From the NCBI GenBank assembly GCA_035456465.1, contig DATIDD010000033.1, forward strand, positions 1 through 64,000: a DNA stretch of 64,000 bases, in the 5' to 3' direction. The stretch is from DATHTC01 sp035456465 (GTDB lineage Bacteria; Actinomycetota; Thermoleophilia; Gaiellales; Gaiellaceae). This document shows, piece after piece, positions 16,683-24,598 of the stretch. Each line of letters starts with the position of its first letter. Positions within the stretch are counted from its first letter, which is position 1. Under the pieces are notes generated by a model. It worked only from the letters and a program-made list of their open reading frames with translations. It made no database searches and was not told where the DNA came from. The position numbers and the translations under genes are program-made.

Positions 16683-17441
16683 ATGACAACCCTGCTCCAA
16701 CACGAGCGCCTGCCCGCCCGCGGCGGCGGACGGCCGGTTGCCCGGCGCTTCGACGACGCGCTGAAACGCGGCCTGGACGTGAGCATCGCAGCCGTGCTGC
16801 TGCTGGTGCTGCTGCCGCTGCTCGTCATCGTCGCCGCCGCGATCAAGCTCGACAGCCCCGGGCCGTTGTTCTTCCGGGCGAGGCGCGTCGGCTTCCGGGG
16901 CTCCGAGCTGCTGATGCTCAAGTTCCGCAAGATGCGCGACGACGCCGACGGCCCGCCGCTCACGACCGCGGACGACCGGCGGTTCACGCGCGTCGGGCGC
17001 GTCCTCGCCGCGACGAAGCTCGACGAGCTGCCCCAGCTCTGGAACGTCCTGCGCGGTGAGATGAGCCTCGTCGGGCCGCGGCCCGAGGATCCGGAGTTCG
17101 TGGCGCTCGAGTGGGATGCCTACCGCACCATCCTCGAGGTCCGGCCGGGGATCACCGGCCTGTGCCAGCTCGCGTTCGCCCGCGAGGCCGAGATCCTGGA
17201 CGAGCACGACCGGACCGGCCAGTACGTGGAGCGGCTGCTGCCGCAGAAGGCGCGGCTCGACGCGCTGTACGCGTCGCGGCGCTCGCTGGCCGTCGACCTC
17301 CGCGTCCTCGCCTGGACGGTCGCGGCGGTCCTCCTCCGCTGCGAGGTCGCCGTCAACCGCCGCACCGGTGCGCTCAGCCTCCGCCGGCGCCGTCGCCTCT
17401 CGCAGCCGTCGTTCGCCGCGGCCGAGCGCCGCCGTGGCTGA
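16683..17441 (+). CDS. Initiating phosphoglycosyl transferase (bacterial sugar transferase)
   Basis: Transfers a sugar phosphate to undecaprenyl phosphate, the first membrane step of surface polysaccharide or glycoprotein-glycan synthesis. The 252-residue protein is a monotopic PGT: one re-entrant hydrophobic helix (VSIAAVLLLVLLPLLVIVAAAIKL) followed by DSPGPLFFRARRVG, FRKMRDDAD, TKLDELPQLWNVLRGEMSLVGPRPE and PGITGLCQL. It lacks the long N-terminal membrane domain of WbaP-type enzymes. Its mRNA has a structured leader of about 200 bases. The nucleotidyltransferase start overlaps its stop by 8 bases. Confidence 0.92.
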   Translation: MTTLLQHERLPARGGGRPVARRFDDALKRGLDVSIAAVLLLVLLPLLVIVAAAIKLDSPGPLFFRARRVGFRGSELLMLKFRKMRDDADGPPLTTADDRRFTRVGRVLAATKLDELPQLWNVLRGEMSLVGPRPEDPEFVALEWDAYRTILEVRPGITGLCQLAFAREAEILDEHDRTGQYVERLLPQKARLDALYASRRSLAVDLRVLAWTVAAVLLRCEVAVNRRTGALSLRRRRRLSQPSFAAAERRRG

Positions 17442-18219
17442 CAGCCTGAACGGCACCGCGCTCGCGCGGCGGCGCCCGCGCGCGGTCGTGCTCGCGGGCG
17501 GGCGCGGGACGCGGCTGGCCCCGTTCACGTCCGTGCTCCCGAAGCCGCTGATGCCGGTCGGCGAGCGCTCGATCCTCGAGGTCGTCATCGACCAGCTCGT
17601 CGACCGCGGGATCGTCGACATCACGCTGTCGGTCGGCTACCTCGCGCACCTGATCCGTGCCGTCCTCGAGAACGGCGGGAAGAACGAGGCCGCCCGGATC
17701 GCGTACGTCCACGAGGAGGAGCCGCTCGGCACCGCCGGCCCGCTGCGGCTCGTCCCCGGCCTCGACGACACGTTCCTCGTGATGAACGGCGACATCCTCA
17801 CCACCCTCGACTACGGCGAGCTGATCGACCACCATCGCCGTCAGGGCAACGTGCTGACGATCGCCACGCATCGCCGGACGGTGAAGATCGACTACGGCGT
17901 GCTCGACACGGAGGCCGCCGGCGACGGAGCCAGGGTCTCCGCCTACACCGAGAAGCCCGAGCTCGAGATGACGGTCAGCATGGGGATCTACGTGCTCGAG
18001 CCGCAGGCGATCGACTACGTGCCCGAGGGCGAGCGCTTCGACTTCCCCGAGCTCGTGGACGCGCTGCTGGAGGCGGGGGAGCCGGTCGGCGCGTACGACT
18101 ACGACGGGCTGTGGTTCGACATCGGCCGGCGCGAGGACTACGAGCGCGCGGTCGGCATCTGGCAGGGCGACGACGACGACGACGTCGTGCCGGCTCCGGG
18201 CACTCGCGTCCGGGCCTAG
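17434..18219 (+). CDS. Sugar-1-phosphate nucleotidyltransferase
   Basis: Makes an NDP-sugar from a sugar phosphate and an NTP. The 261-residue protein begins with the signature VVLAGGRGTRLAPFTSVLPKPLMPVGERSILE, then EPLGTAGPLRLV, VMNGDILT (metal Asp) and YTEKP. It looks like the glucose-1-phosphate thymidylyl/cytidylyl or mannose-1-phosphate guanylyl class; base specificity cannot be told. The GTG overlaps the transferase stop by 8 bases. The C-terminus carries a run of five Asp (GACGAC repeat) before PAPGTRVRA. A hairpin follows at 18289. Confidence 0.9.
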   Translation: MADSLNGTALARRRPRAVVLAGGRGTRLAPFTSVLPKPLMPVGERSILEVVIDQLVDRGIVDITLSVGYLAHLIRAVLENGGKNEAARIAYVHEEEPLGTAGPLRLVPGLDDTFLVMNGDILTTLDYGELIDHHRRQGNVLTIATHRRTVKIDYGVLDTEAAGDGARVSAYTEKPELEMTVSMGIYVLEPQAIDYVPEGERFDFPELVDALLEAGEPVGAYDYDGLWFDIGRREDYERAVGIWQGDDDDDVVPAPGTRVRA

Positions 18220-18288
18220 CGCAGCCGCGCGGGCGCGTCCGAAGGCGTCGATCCGCCCCCGCCGTCCGGGGACGTCCAGCGGCTCGAG

Positions 18289-18308
18289 GTGCCCGATGGT
18301 GCGGGCAC
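18289..18308. terminator. Hairpin ending the sugar-activation operon
   Basis: GTGCCCG (18289-18295) and CGGGCAC (18302-18308) enclose a six-base loop, 70 bases after the nucleotidyltransferase stop and before the convergent LURP-one gene. No U-run. Confidence 0.4.
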
Positions 18309-18377
18309 TGCCGGGTCGCCCACCGCCGGCCGCTCCGACGAGCTGCCGCCCCGGTGCGGCGAGCGCGATTCGCGTCC

Positions 18378-18863
18378 CTACCCGTCCACGCCGTGCGACA
18401 TCTGGTCGATGCAGACCGTGACCGCGAGGATCAGCGCATCGTTCACGCCCTCGGCGATCTCGATCCCGTAGGTGTCACGCATGCGGAACCGACGCTTCGA
18501 TACCGCGGCGACCGTGTCGCCGCCACGCTCGATCGTGTACTCGTGGTCGACGATGTCGCCCTTCGCCTCCATGTCCTCGCCGCCCTCGACCTCGATCGAG
18601 AAGCGGTCGCGGAGCGGGGTCACGAGCGCTTTCTCGACCGTCGCGACCGTCCTGCCATCGCGCTCGATCTCCATCGTGTCGCGAATGCTCAGCAGCTTCT
18701 TCCGGATCGTCAACACCTCGTCACCCTCGAGCGCCTCCAGCACGAGCGTCTTGGTGATGCGGAGCGCCTTGCCGTCCACCTTGAAGGCGGGCCGACCTCC
18801 GTCGGTCTCGATCCAGTAGTCGTCGCCGATCGCGAACATCCGCTCGTGCAGCTGGTACTTCAT
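18378..18863 (-). CDS. LURP-one-related protein (DUF567/YxjI-like)
   Basis: A 161-residue protein of the LURP-one/Tubby-like beta-barrel family: MKYQLHERMFAIGDDYWI, GKALRITKTLVLEALEGDEVLTIRKKLLSIRDTMEI, FRMRDTYGIEI and a final ALILAVTVCIDQM helix. Family members are small cytosolic or membrane-associated barrels, some implicated in lipid binding or stress responses; no enzymatic activity is established. Third gene of a minus-strand operon, starting 18 bases after the hydrolase stop. Confidence 0.8.
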   Translation of the reverse strand: MKYQLHERMFAIGDDYWIETDGGRPAFKVDGKALRITKTLVLEALEGDEVLTIRKKLLSIRDTMEIERDGRTVATVEKALVTPLRDRFSIEVEGGEDMEAKGDIVDHEYTIERGGDTVAAVSKRRFRMRDTYGIEIAEGVNDALILAVTVCIDQMSHGVDG

Positions 18864-18881
18864 CTCGACCCCCCGCCGCAG

Positions 18882-19757
18882 CTACGGGTGCCCCGTCGTG
18901 ACCTCTGCCCCCGCTCGCGATGGGGAGTGGTCGGGCTCGGCCGCCTCGTACGAGGTGATGGCGTCGGCGATGAGCCGCACGAAGCTGCTCGTTGCATCGA
19001 AGGGGGCTGCGTGGCCGGCCCCTTCGATGCAACGCGTTCTCGCAGCAGGGATGGCGGCGGCGAGCGAGCGGACGAGCCGGACCATGCTGTCGGGGCTCCG
19101 CGCCCCGTAGCTGCACACGACCTCGACCTCGACGGCCGCGAGATCCGTCGCCGACGGATAGCTGCCGATCGAGTTGCGGAAGTCCGCCAGGGCCGGCCCG
19201 GCGTTCTCCCTGCCGGCCCGCCGCCACTCCTCGGGAAACGCGTCCCACGCGCTTCCGCCCTCACGGTAGGTGTAGGCGGAGCGCAACAGTGCTTCGGCGG
19301 CGTCACCGTGTCGGCCGCGGAGGGCGAGCGACCCGATCGTGGCCAGCGCCGCGACCTGCGACACGGAAGGCAGGTGACGAGTGAACCGCCAGGGGAACTC
19401 ATGGGCGATCACGACCCGCACGAGGTCCGGACGGCGCACCGCGAGGTCGACGGCGATCGCGGCCCCGGCGCTCGTACCGACGACGACGGCGGGTTGCGCC
19501 CGCAAGGACTCCAGCATCGCGGCGGCGTCGGCCGTATGGGTGGAGATCGAGCGCGCCGGCTCGCCGCCGGACCGGGCGTAACCGCGACGGTCGTAGGTAA
19601 TCACCCGACCGACACGGGCGAGCTCCTCGGTCGCGCAGCCCCAGGTCGAGGCCGTCGCCCCGGCGGGGTGGATCAGGAGGATCGCTGCACCCTCGCCCAC
19701 GTCCTCGTAGTAGAGGTCGCATCCGTCCGACCTCACGGAACCCGTCCGAACCGTCAT
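18882..19757 (-). CDS. Alpha/beta hydrolase
   Basis: A 291-residue alpha/beta-hydrolase-fold enzyme, likely an esterase, lactonase or haloperoxidase-like enzyme. LLIHPAGATASTWG forms the oxyanion loop, Ser in VVVGTSAGAAIAVDL is the nucleophile, and His in CIEGAGHAAPFDA is the probable catalytic base; VVCSYGARSPDSM matches the acid/lid region. The substrate cannot be inferred. The start ATG overlaps the stop of the upstream 80-residue gene (ATGA), so the pair is translationally coupled. A 15-bp perfect inverted repeat lies within the codons around the catalytic His. Confidence 0.85.
   Translation of the reverse strand: MTVRTGSVRSDGCDLYYEDVGEGAAILLIHPAGATASTWGCATEELARVGRVITYDRRGYARSGGEPARSISTHTADAAAMLESLRAQPAVVVGTSAGAAIAVDLAVRRPDLVRVVIAHEFPWRFTRHLPSVSQVAALATIGSLALRGRHGDAAEALLRSAYTYREGGSAWDAFPEEWRRAGRENAGPALADFRNSIGSYPSATDLAAVEVEVVCSYGARSPDSMVRLVRSLAAAIPAARTRCIEGAGHAAPFDATSSFVRLIADAITSYEAAEPDHSPSRAGAEVTTGHP
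18991..19033. repeat. 15-bp perfect inverted repeat inside the hydrolase gene
   Basis: GTTGCATCGAAGGGG (18991-19005) and its exact complement CCCCTTCGATGCAAC (19019-19033) flank 13 bases. In RNA it would form a strong hairpin over the codons for the catalytic-His motif. Confidence 0.7.
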
Positions 19758-19996
19758 GGGATCTCGACCTCGTTGACGCGGCTGACGGTCGTGCGCTCGG
19801 CGACGTAACGGGGAAGCAGCGCGAGCGCCTCCGCTTCAGTCTCCGCGTCGACCGTCCACCAGATCGCGTGGCCGCCGGAGCGGCACGAGGCGAGGGTCGG
19901 ACGGTGGCGAAGCGGGCTCTCGAGTCCCTTGAACGCGGCGAAGACGACGCCGCACTCCTGCGGCTCGTGGCGGTGCTGAAGCAGATAGCGAGACAC
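19754..19996 (-). CDS. Small conserved protein of unknown function
   Basis: An 80-residue protein beginning MSRYLLQHRHEPQECGVVFAAF and containing GGHAIWWTVDAETEAEALALLP, which reads as a small alpha/beta (ferredoxin-like) domain. I recall similar short actinobacterial proteins but no assigned function. It is the first gene of the operon with the hydrolase and LURP-one genes. It starts with GTG 44 bases downstream of the three-box regulatory element at 20019-20083. Confidence 0.65.
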   Translation of the reverse strand: MSRYLLQHRHEPQECGVVFAAFKGLESPLRHRPTLASCRSGGHAIWWTVDAETEAEALALLPRYVAERTTVSRVNEVEIP

Positions 19997-20018
19997 GGGT
20001 CGAGCCTGCCTCGAAGCG

Positions 20019-20083
20019 GCTGCGCCTACATCGGGGCGTCACCCTGAAGCCGCACCCTGATCTCTCGCTGGGGCGACCCTGGT
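20019..20083 (-). promoter_or_regulatory. Three-box regulatory element A (minus-strand operon)
   Basis: Read on the minus strand, three octamers ACCAGGGT (20083-20076), ATCAGGGT (20061-20054) and TTCAGGGT (20048-20041) are spaced 22 and 13 bp. They are followed by GACGCCCCGATGTAGGCGC. The arrangement is nearly identical to element B at 23175-23235 on the plus strand, on the other side of the LuxR-type gene. It ends 44 bases before the 19996 start codon. Confidence 0.65.
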
Positions 20084-20117
20084 TCCGCCGCGCCGAGGGC
20101 CGCGATCCGTAGAAACC

Positions 20118-20133
20118 ACTGACCGCGGACAGT
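20118..20133. promoter_or_regulatory. Near-palindrome upstream of the LuxR-type gene
   Basis: ACTGaCCGCGGaCAGT is a 16-bp near-perfect palindrome centred on CCGCGG, 65 bp before the start of the regulator gene. It may be an operator for autoregulation. Confidence 0.35.
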
Positions 20134-20197
20134 GCTTCCACCGGTGACGCGCGCGCCGCGATCGTGCAGTCGTGCCTGACCGGCTCAAGGAGGCTTG

Positions 20198-23149
20198 ATG
20201 GCGCTCGGCGTGGCAGCACGACAGACGCGCGAGCAGCAGCCGCTCGTGGGGCGCGGCGACGAGCTCGATGCGCTCGAGCGGGTGCTCGACGAGCTCGACC
20301 AGGGCCCGCCGGCTGCGATCGAGCTGGTGGGCGAGCTGGGTATCGGCAAGACGCGCCTCCTCTCGGAGCTGGCGGCGCGCGCCGAGCTGCGCGGGCACCT
20401 CGTCCTCTCGGGGTCGGCGTCGGAACTCGAGCGCGAGCTGCCGTTCTCGGTCTTCGTGCATGCCCTGGACGAGTACGTGGAGAGCCTCGACCCCGACCTG
20501 CTCTCCACCCTCGACGACGACGTGCAAGCAGAGCTCGCGCACGTCTTGCCCTCGCTCGCTGCGCTCGCAGCCGGTCGCGCGGTGGCGCCCCAGCACGAGC
20601 GCTATCGCAGCCACCGCGCGGTGCGCGCGCTGCTCGAGCGTCTCGCGCAGACGCGGCCGCTGATCCTCGTGCTCGACGACTTCCACTGGGCAGACCCGGG
20701 CTCGGCCGAGCTGCTCGGCGCGCTGCTCCGCCGGCCGCCGACGGCGGCCGTGCTCACGGCAGTGGCGCTCCGCCCCCGCCAGGCCCCGGAGCGTCTTGCG
20801 GCCGCCCTCGAGCGGGCGCATCGTGCGGCGGCGCTGACCCGACTCGAGCTGAGCGCCCTCACCCCCACCGAGGCGCGGGCGCTCCTGGGCGAACGTGTCG
20901 ACGCCGCCGGCGCAGCCGTCCTCTACCGGGAGAGCGGTGGCAACCCCTTCTACCTCGAGCAGCTTGCCCGGTCGCCCGAGCGCGCAGGTGGAGCCGCGTC
21001 CGCTCCCGAGCTCTCACTGACCGGCCTCGAGGTTCCGCCGGCGGTCGTCGCCGCGCTGAGCGAGGAGCTCGCACTGCTGTCGGACAACGGTCGCCTCCTG
21101 CTCGAAGGAGCGGCGGTGGCGGGCGATCCCTTCGAGCCCGAGCTGGCTGCCGCCGCGGCCGCCACTTCCGAGGCGGCGGCGATGCACGCCGTCGACGAGC
21201 TCCTCGAGCTCGATCTCATCCGCTCGACCGACGTGCCCCGACGCTTCCGCTTCCGACACCCGCTCGTTCGGCGCACCGTGTACGAGGCCACCGCGGGCGG
21301 CTGGCGACTGGGGGCCCACGAGCGGTGCGCGGAAGCGCTCGCGGCCCAGGGAGTGACCGCTGCGGCGCGTGCCCACCACGTCGAGCGGTCGGCGCGCCAC
21401 GGCGACGTCGCCGCCGTCGCCGTCCTCCGCGATGCGGGCGAGGCAACAGCACGGCTCGCGCCCGAAAGCGCCGCGCGCTGGTTCGGCGGCGCGTTGCGGT
21501 TGCTCCCGCCGACGGCGCCGCCACAGGAGCGCGTCGAGCTTCTGCTCGCCCGTGCCGGGGCGTTGTCGGCGGCCGGTCAGTTCACCGACAGCCATGAGGC
21601 GCTGCAGGAGGCGATCGCGATCGTCCCGACGGGCTCGAGCACTCTCTGCACGTCCGTCGTGACGACCTGCGCCGCGGTGGAGCGTCAGCTCGGGCGATAC
21701 GAGCAGGCCCACGAGCGTCTCGTGCGATCTCTTCGCGGCCTGCCGGAGCGGGCCTCGGTCGAGTCCGTCGAGCTGTTGATCGAGCTGACGCTCAACGAGT
21801 TCTACCGCTCGAGGTACGAGGCGATGCGCGACTGGGCGGGGCGCGCTGCGGGTGACGCGCGGATGCTGGGCGATGCAGCCCTCGCGGCCGTGGCGCTCGC
21901 CATGCCCGCGCTGGCGGACGCCGTGACCGGACACACCGAGACGGCTCGATCCCACCGCGCCGACGCCGCAGCGCTCGTGGATGAGTTGTCCGACGACGAG
22001 CTCTCGCTCCGCCCGGACGCGGCCTCCTGGCTCGCTGCGGCCGAGCTCTACCTCGATCTCTACGCCGAGGCGGACGCGCATGCGACTCGTGCGAGCAGGC
22101 TCGCTCGCGCGACCGGGCGAGGGGATCCCTTGTTCCGCCTGTACCCGATCCTGCCCAGGATCTGGTACGTACGCGCCAAGCTGGCCGCCGCCGCCGAGCT
22201 CCTGGACGGCGCCATCGAAGGCGGGCGCCTCCTCGGGTCCCCGCCGGCTCTCGCCGGGAACCTCTTCAACCGCTCCGTCGTCGCAGTCGCCGTCGGCGAT
22301 CTCGACCTCGCGCTCGTCACCGCAGAGGAGGCCGTCGAGCTCACGCGCGACCTCGACGACGGCTTCGTCACGGCCTGGGCCGCGGTGAGGCTCGCCGGCG
22401 TCCTGCTGGAGACGGGCCAACCGGTGCGAGCCGTCGAGCTCCTCCTCGGCCGTGCCGGCGGCGAGGAGTTGACGTTCATCCCCGGCGGCTGGAGGGCGTA
22501 CTGCCTCGAGCTGCTCACGCGGTGTTGGCTGGCGCTGGATCGCCGGAACGAGGCCGAGCGCGCAGCCGCGCTTGCCGAGGTCACGGCAGCCGCCGTGCGG
22601 CTCCCCCTTGCGCGTGCCTGGGCCGAGCGCGCCGTCGCCGTGGTCGCTCTCCACGCGGGGGACCCCGTCCACGCCGTCGAACGGGCCCTCGCTTCCGCCG
22701 ATGCGGCGCAGGAAGCCGGAGCGCCCATCGAGGGCGCACTGTCACGCGCGCTCGTGGGCCGAGCGCTGGCCCGAGCCGGCCAGAGCGACCGGGCCGTGAC
22801 GGAGCTCCAGCTCGCAGCCGCAGCGTTCGACGCGTGCGGCGCGCTGCGCTACCGCGAAGGCGCGGAGCGTGAGCTCGGGAAGCTCGGCCACCGTCCCCAT
22901 CGGCGCACGCGCGCAGGCAATTCGGAAGGGACGGGCATCGGCTCGCTGACCGGACGCGAGCTCCAGGTGGCACGGCTCGTCGTCGACCGCAAGACCAATC
23001 CCGAGATCGCGGCGGAGCTGTTCCTCAGCCAGAAGACGGTCGAGACGCACCTGCGCAACATCTTCCGCAAGATCGGCGTCTCGACACGCGTCGAGCTCGC
23101 ACGTGTGGTGGAGCGCGCCGACCACGGCGCGCGCGCGACGTCGCGCTAG
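20198..23149 (+). CDS. Large ATP-binding LuxR-family transcriptional regulator (LAL/MalT-like)
   Basis: A 983-residue STAND-type regulator. Residues 1-330 form an AAA/NACHT-like ATPase: LVGRGDELDALERVLDEL, Walker A GELGIGKT at 45-52 and LILVLDDFHWADPGSAELL (Walker B). A long TPR-like helical region (about 340-900) follows, and a C-terminal LuxR/NarL helix-turn-helix starts near 916 (LTGRELQVARLVVDRKTNPEIAAELFLSQKTVETHLRNIF). Such proteins bind an inducer and activate transcription with ATP. The ATG at 20198 is chosen because AAGGAGG lies 4 bases upstream. Flanking operons carry matching three-box elements, its likely targets. Confidence 0.92.
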   Translation: MALGVAARQTREQQPLVGRGDELDALERVLDELDQGPPAAIELVGELGIGKTRLLSELAARAELRGHLVLSGSASELERELPFSVFVHALDEYVESLDPDLLSTLDDDVQAELAHVLPSLAALAAGRAVAPQHERYRSHRAVRALLERLAQTRPLILVLDDFHWADPGSAELLGALLRRPPTAAVLTAVALRPRQAPERLAAALERAHRAAALTRLELSALTPTEARALLGERVDAAGAAVLYRESGGNPFYLEQLARSPERAGGAASAPELSLTGLEVPPAVVAALSEELALLSDNGRLLLEGAAVAGDPFEPELAAAAAATSEAAAMHAVDELLELDLIRSTDVPRRFRFRHPLVRRTVYEATAGGWRLGAHERCAEALAAQGVTAAARAHHVERSARHGDVAAVAVLRDAGEATARLAPESAARWFGGALRLLPPTAPPQERVELLLARAGALSAAGQFTDSHEALQEAIAIVPTGSSTLCTSVVTTCAAVERQLGRYEQAHERLVRSLRGLPERASVESVELLIELTLNEFYRSRYEAMRDWAGRAAGDARMLGDAALAAVALAMPALADAVTGHTETARSHRADAAALVDELSDDELSLRPDAASWLAAAELYLDLYAEADAHATRASRLARATGRGDPLFRLYPILPRIWYVRAKLAAAAELLDGAIEGGRLLGSPPALAGNLFNRSVVAVAVGDLDLALVTAEEAVELTRDLDDGFVTAWAAVRLAGVLLETGQPVRAVELLLGRAGGEELTFIPGGWRAYCLELLTRCWLALDRRNEAERAAALAEVTAAAVRLPLARAWAERAVAVVALHAGDPVHAVERALASADAAQEAGAPIEGALSRALVGRALARAGQSDRAVTELQLAAAAFDACGALRYREGAERELGKLGHRPHRRTRAGNSEGTGIGSLTGRELQVARLVVDRKTNPEIAAELFLSQKTVETHLRNIFRKIGVSTRVELARVVERADHGARATSR

Positions 23150-23174
23150 TCGCGCTCTGCCGCCGTCACCTCCA

Positions 23175-23235
23175 TCAGGGTCGGCCGTCGAAAGATCAGG
23201 GTGCGGGATCCGGGTGGCGCCCCGATGTCGCAGCG
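23175..23235 (+). promoter_or_regulatory. Three-box regulatory element B (plus-strand operon)
   Basis: Octamers ATCAGGGT (23175-23182), ATCAGGGT (23196-23203) and ATCCGGGT (23209-23216) are spaced 21 and 13 bp, followed by GGCGCCCCGATGTCGCAGC. Element A, in inverted orientation at 20083-20019, shares this layout and long runs of identity. It lies downstream of the LuxR-type gene and upstream of the monooxygenase-like operon. Confidence 0.65.
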
Positions 23236-23322
23236 GCCCGGCGGCGGCAACCTCGGGCCATGCAATCGGAGTGGTCACGACAGGCCACGCGCTCAATCCG
23301 CGCCGCACAGGGAGGCCACCAC

Positions 23323-23715
23323 ATGTTCGAGGTAATGGCGCGACTGAAGGTCCGGGACGGCGAGCTTGACGGCTTCAAGCAGCTGGCGGCCGAGATGATG
23401 AGGCAGACGAGGGAGAAGGACACGAAGACCCTCCGCTACGACTGGTTCCTGAGCGACGACGGAACCGAGTGCGAGGTCCGGGAGGGCTACGTGGACGCCG
23501 ATGCCTTGATCGAGCACGCCCGCAACGTCGCAGAGCCGAGAGACAAGCTCTTTCGCGACTTCGCCTACGACCACAACATGACGCTCTACGGCGAGCCGTC
23601 GCCGGCGCTTGCCGAGCTGATGCAGCGGCTGGAGGGCGTCGTCCCGTTCAGGCGGTTCTCCTTGTTGCAGGCACTGGACGTCGACATCGAGGCTCTCGAC
23701 GAGGTCCCCGCATAG
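23323..23715 (+). CDS. Putative ABM-superfamily (quinol monooxygenase-like) protein
   Basis: A 130-residue protein starting MFEVMARLKVRDGELDGFKQLAAEMMRQTREKDTKTLRYDWFLSDDG, with VREGYVDADALIEHARN later. This matches the dimeric alpha/beta-barrel (ABM/YgiN) layout of small monooxygenases and related stress proteins; whether it is catalytic is not evident. The ATG at 23323 follows GGGAGG. An in-frame ATG at 23260 would add 21 residues and lies 43 bases after element B, the same distance as the start after element A, so that longer form is possible. First gene of the plus-strand operon. Confidence 0.65.
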   Translation: MFEVMARLKVRDGELDGFKQLAAEMMRQTREKDTKTLRYDWFLSDDGTECEVREGYVDADALIEHARNVAEPRDKLFRDFAYDHNMTLYGEPSPALAELMQRLEGVVPFRRFSLLQALDVDIEALDEVPA

Positions 23716-23756
23716 GCAAGGGCGTCGCCGAAGCGAGTCCGGAAGGGGTGGTATCG

Positions 23757-24581
23757 GTGAACGAGAGCCGTGTTTCACCAACCGTGCCGTTCGAGCGTGA
23801 CGCAGCTCGCGTCGAGGAGCTGCCCCCGCGGGCCGGAGGAGGGCCGGGAGGCCCGGCGGACGTGCTGCCCCGGCCGGAGCCCGTTGCCCGCCCGTCGGGA
23901 TGGAGCGCGGGCCGCATCACGGCGCTCGCGATCGGAGCGCTGCTCGTCCTGCTCTCGCTGGCGCTGCTGGGCGGTGGGGGAACGGCCTTGTGGGCCGACC
24001 GCACGCAGCGAGACGCGGGCTATGTCACGACCGACATCCACCAGTTCTCCACCTCCGGCGCAGCACTGGCGACGGAGCCGACCCAGCTCGGATCGCCGGG
24101 GATGGGCTGGCTGTACTCCCCCGGCCTGCTCGGCAAGGTTCGGATCCGCGTCACGCCGGCGGGCTCCGGCTCGGCGCTGTTCGTGGGAATCGGTCCCTCC
24201 GCCGACGTCGATCGCTACCTCGCAGGGGTGAAGCGCACGGTCATTTCCGAGTTCTTCGAGGACAGGGTGCAAAGCGTCGACGGCGGCCGCCTGTCCCAGG
24301 CTCCTCCCGGAGCGAAGGACTTCTGGGTCGCCTCCGCCACCGGCCCCGGGGCCCAGACCCTGGACTGGGATCCGGCCGACGGATCGTGGACGGTCGTGGT
24401 GATGAACGCCGACGGGCGGCCCGGGATCGACGTGGGCGCGGACCTGGGAGCCCGCATGCCGGCCGTGCTGTGGGTCGCCGTCGGCGTCCTGGCGGCAGGG
24501 GTGATCTTCCTGGTCGGCGGGGCGCTCCTGATCGCGGGTGCGATCCGTGGCCGCCGCGCCGGCCGGGCGAGGGCGGCGTGA
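23757..24581 (+). CDS. Two-pass membrane protein of unknown function
   Basis: A 274-residue protein with a Pro/Gly-rich cytoplasmic N-terminus, a first helix (ITALAIGALLVLLSLALLGGGGTALWA), about 150 extracytoplasmic residues (YVTTDIHQFSTSGAALATEP, GLLGKVRIRVTPAGSG, FWVASATGPG) and a second helix (VLWVAVGVLAAGVIFLVGGALLIAGA) with a basic tail. I have seen similar actinobacterial membrane proteins without a known role. The GTG at 23757 follows GGAAGGGG; a GTG three codons earlier is also possible. It lies 41 bases after the monooxygenase-like gene. Confidence 0.7.
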   Translation: MNESRVSPTVPFERDAARVEELPPRAGGGPGGPADVLPRPEPVARPSGWSAGRITALAIGALLVLLSLALLGGGGTALWADRTQRDAGYVTTDIHQFSTSGAALATEPTQLGSPGMGWLYSPGLLGKVRIRVTPAGSGSALFVGIGPSADVDRYLAGVKRTVISEFFEDRVQSVDGGRLSQAPPGAKDFWVASATGPGAQTLDWDPADGSWTVVVMNADGRPGIDVGADLGARMPAVLWVAVGVLAAGVIFLVGGALLIAGAIRGRRAGRARAA

Positions 24582-24598
24582 GAGCGAAGGGAGGAACC

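Noticed and set aside
16439..16689. Minus-strand small ORFs over the structured leader
   Set aside because: They have no ribosome site, no family resemblance and would be antisense to the leader; base pairing explains the composition better.
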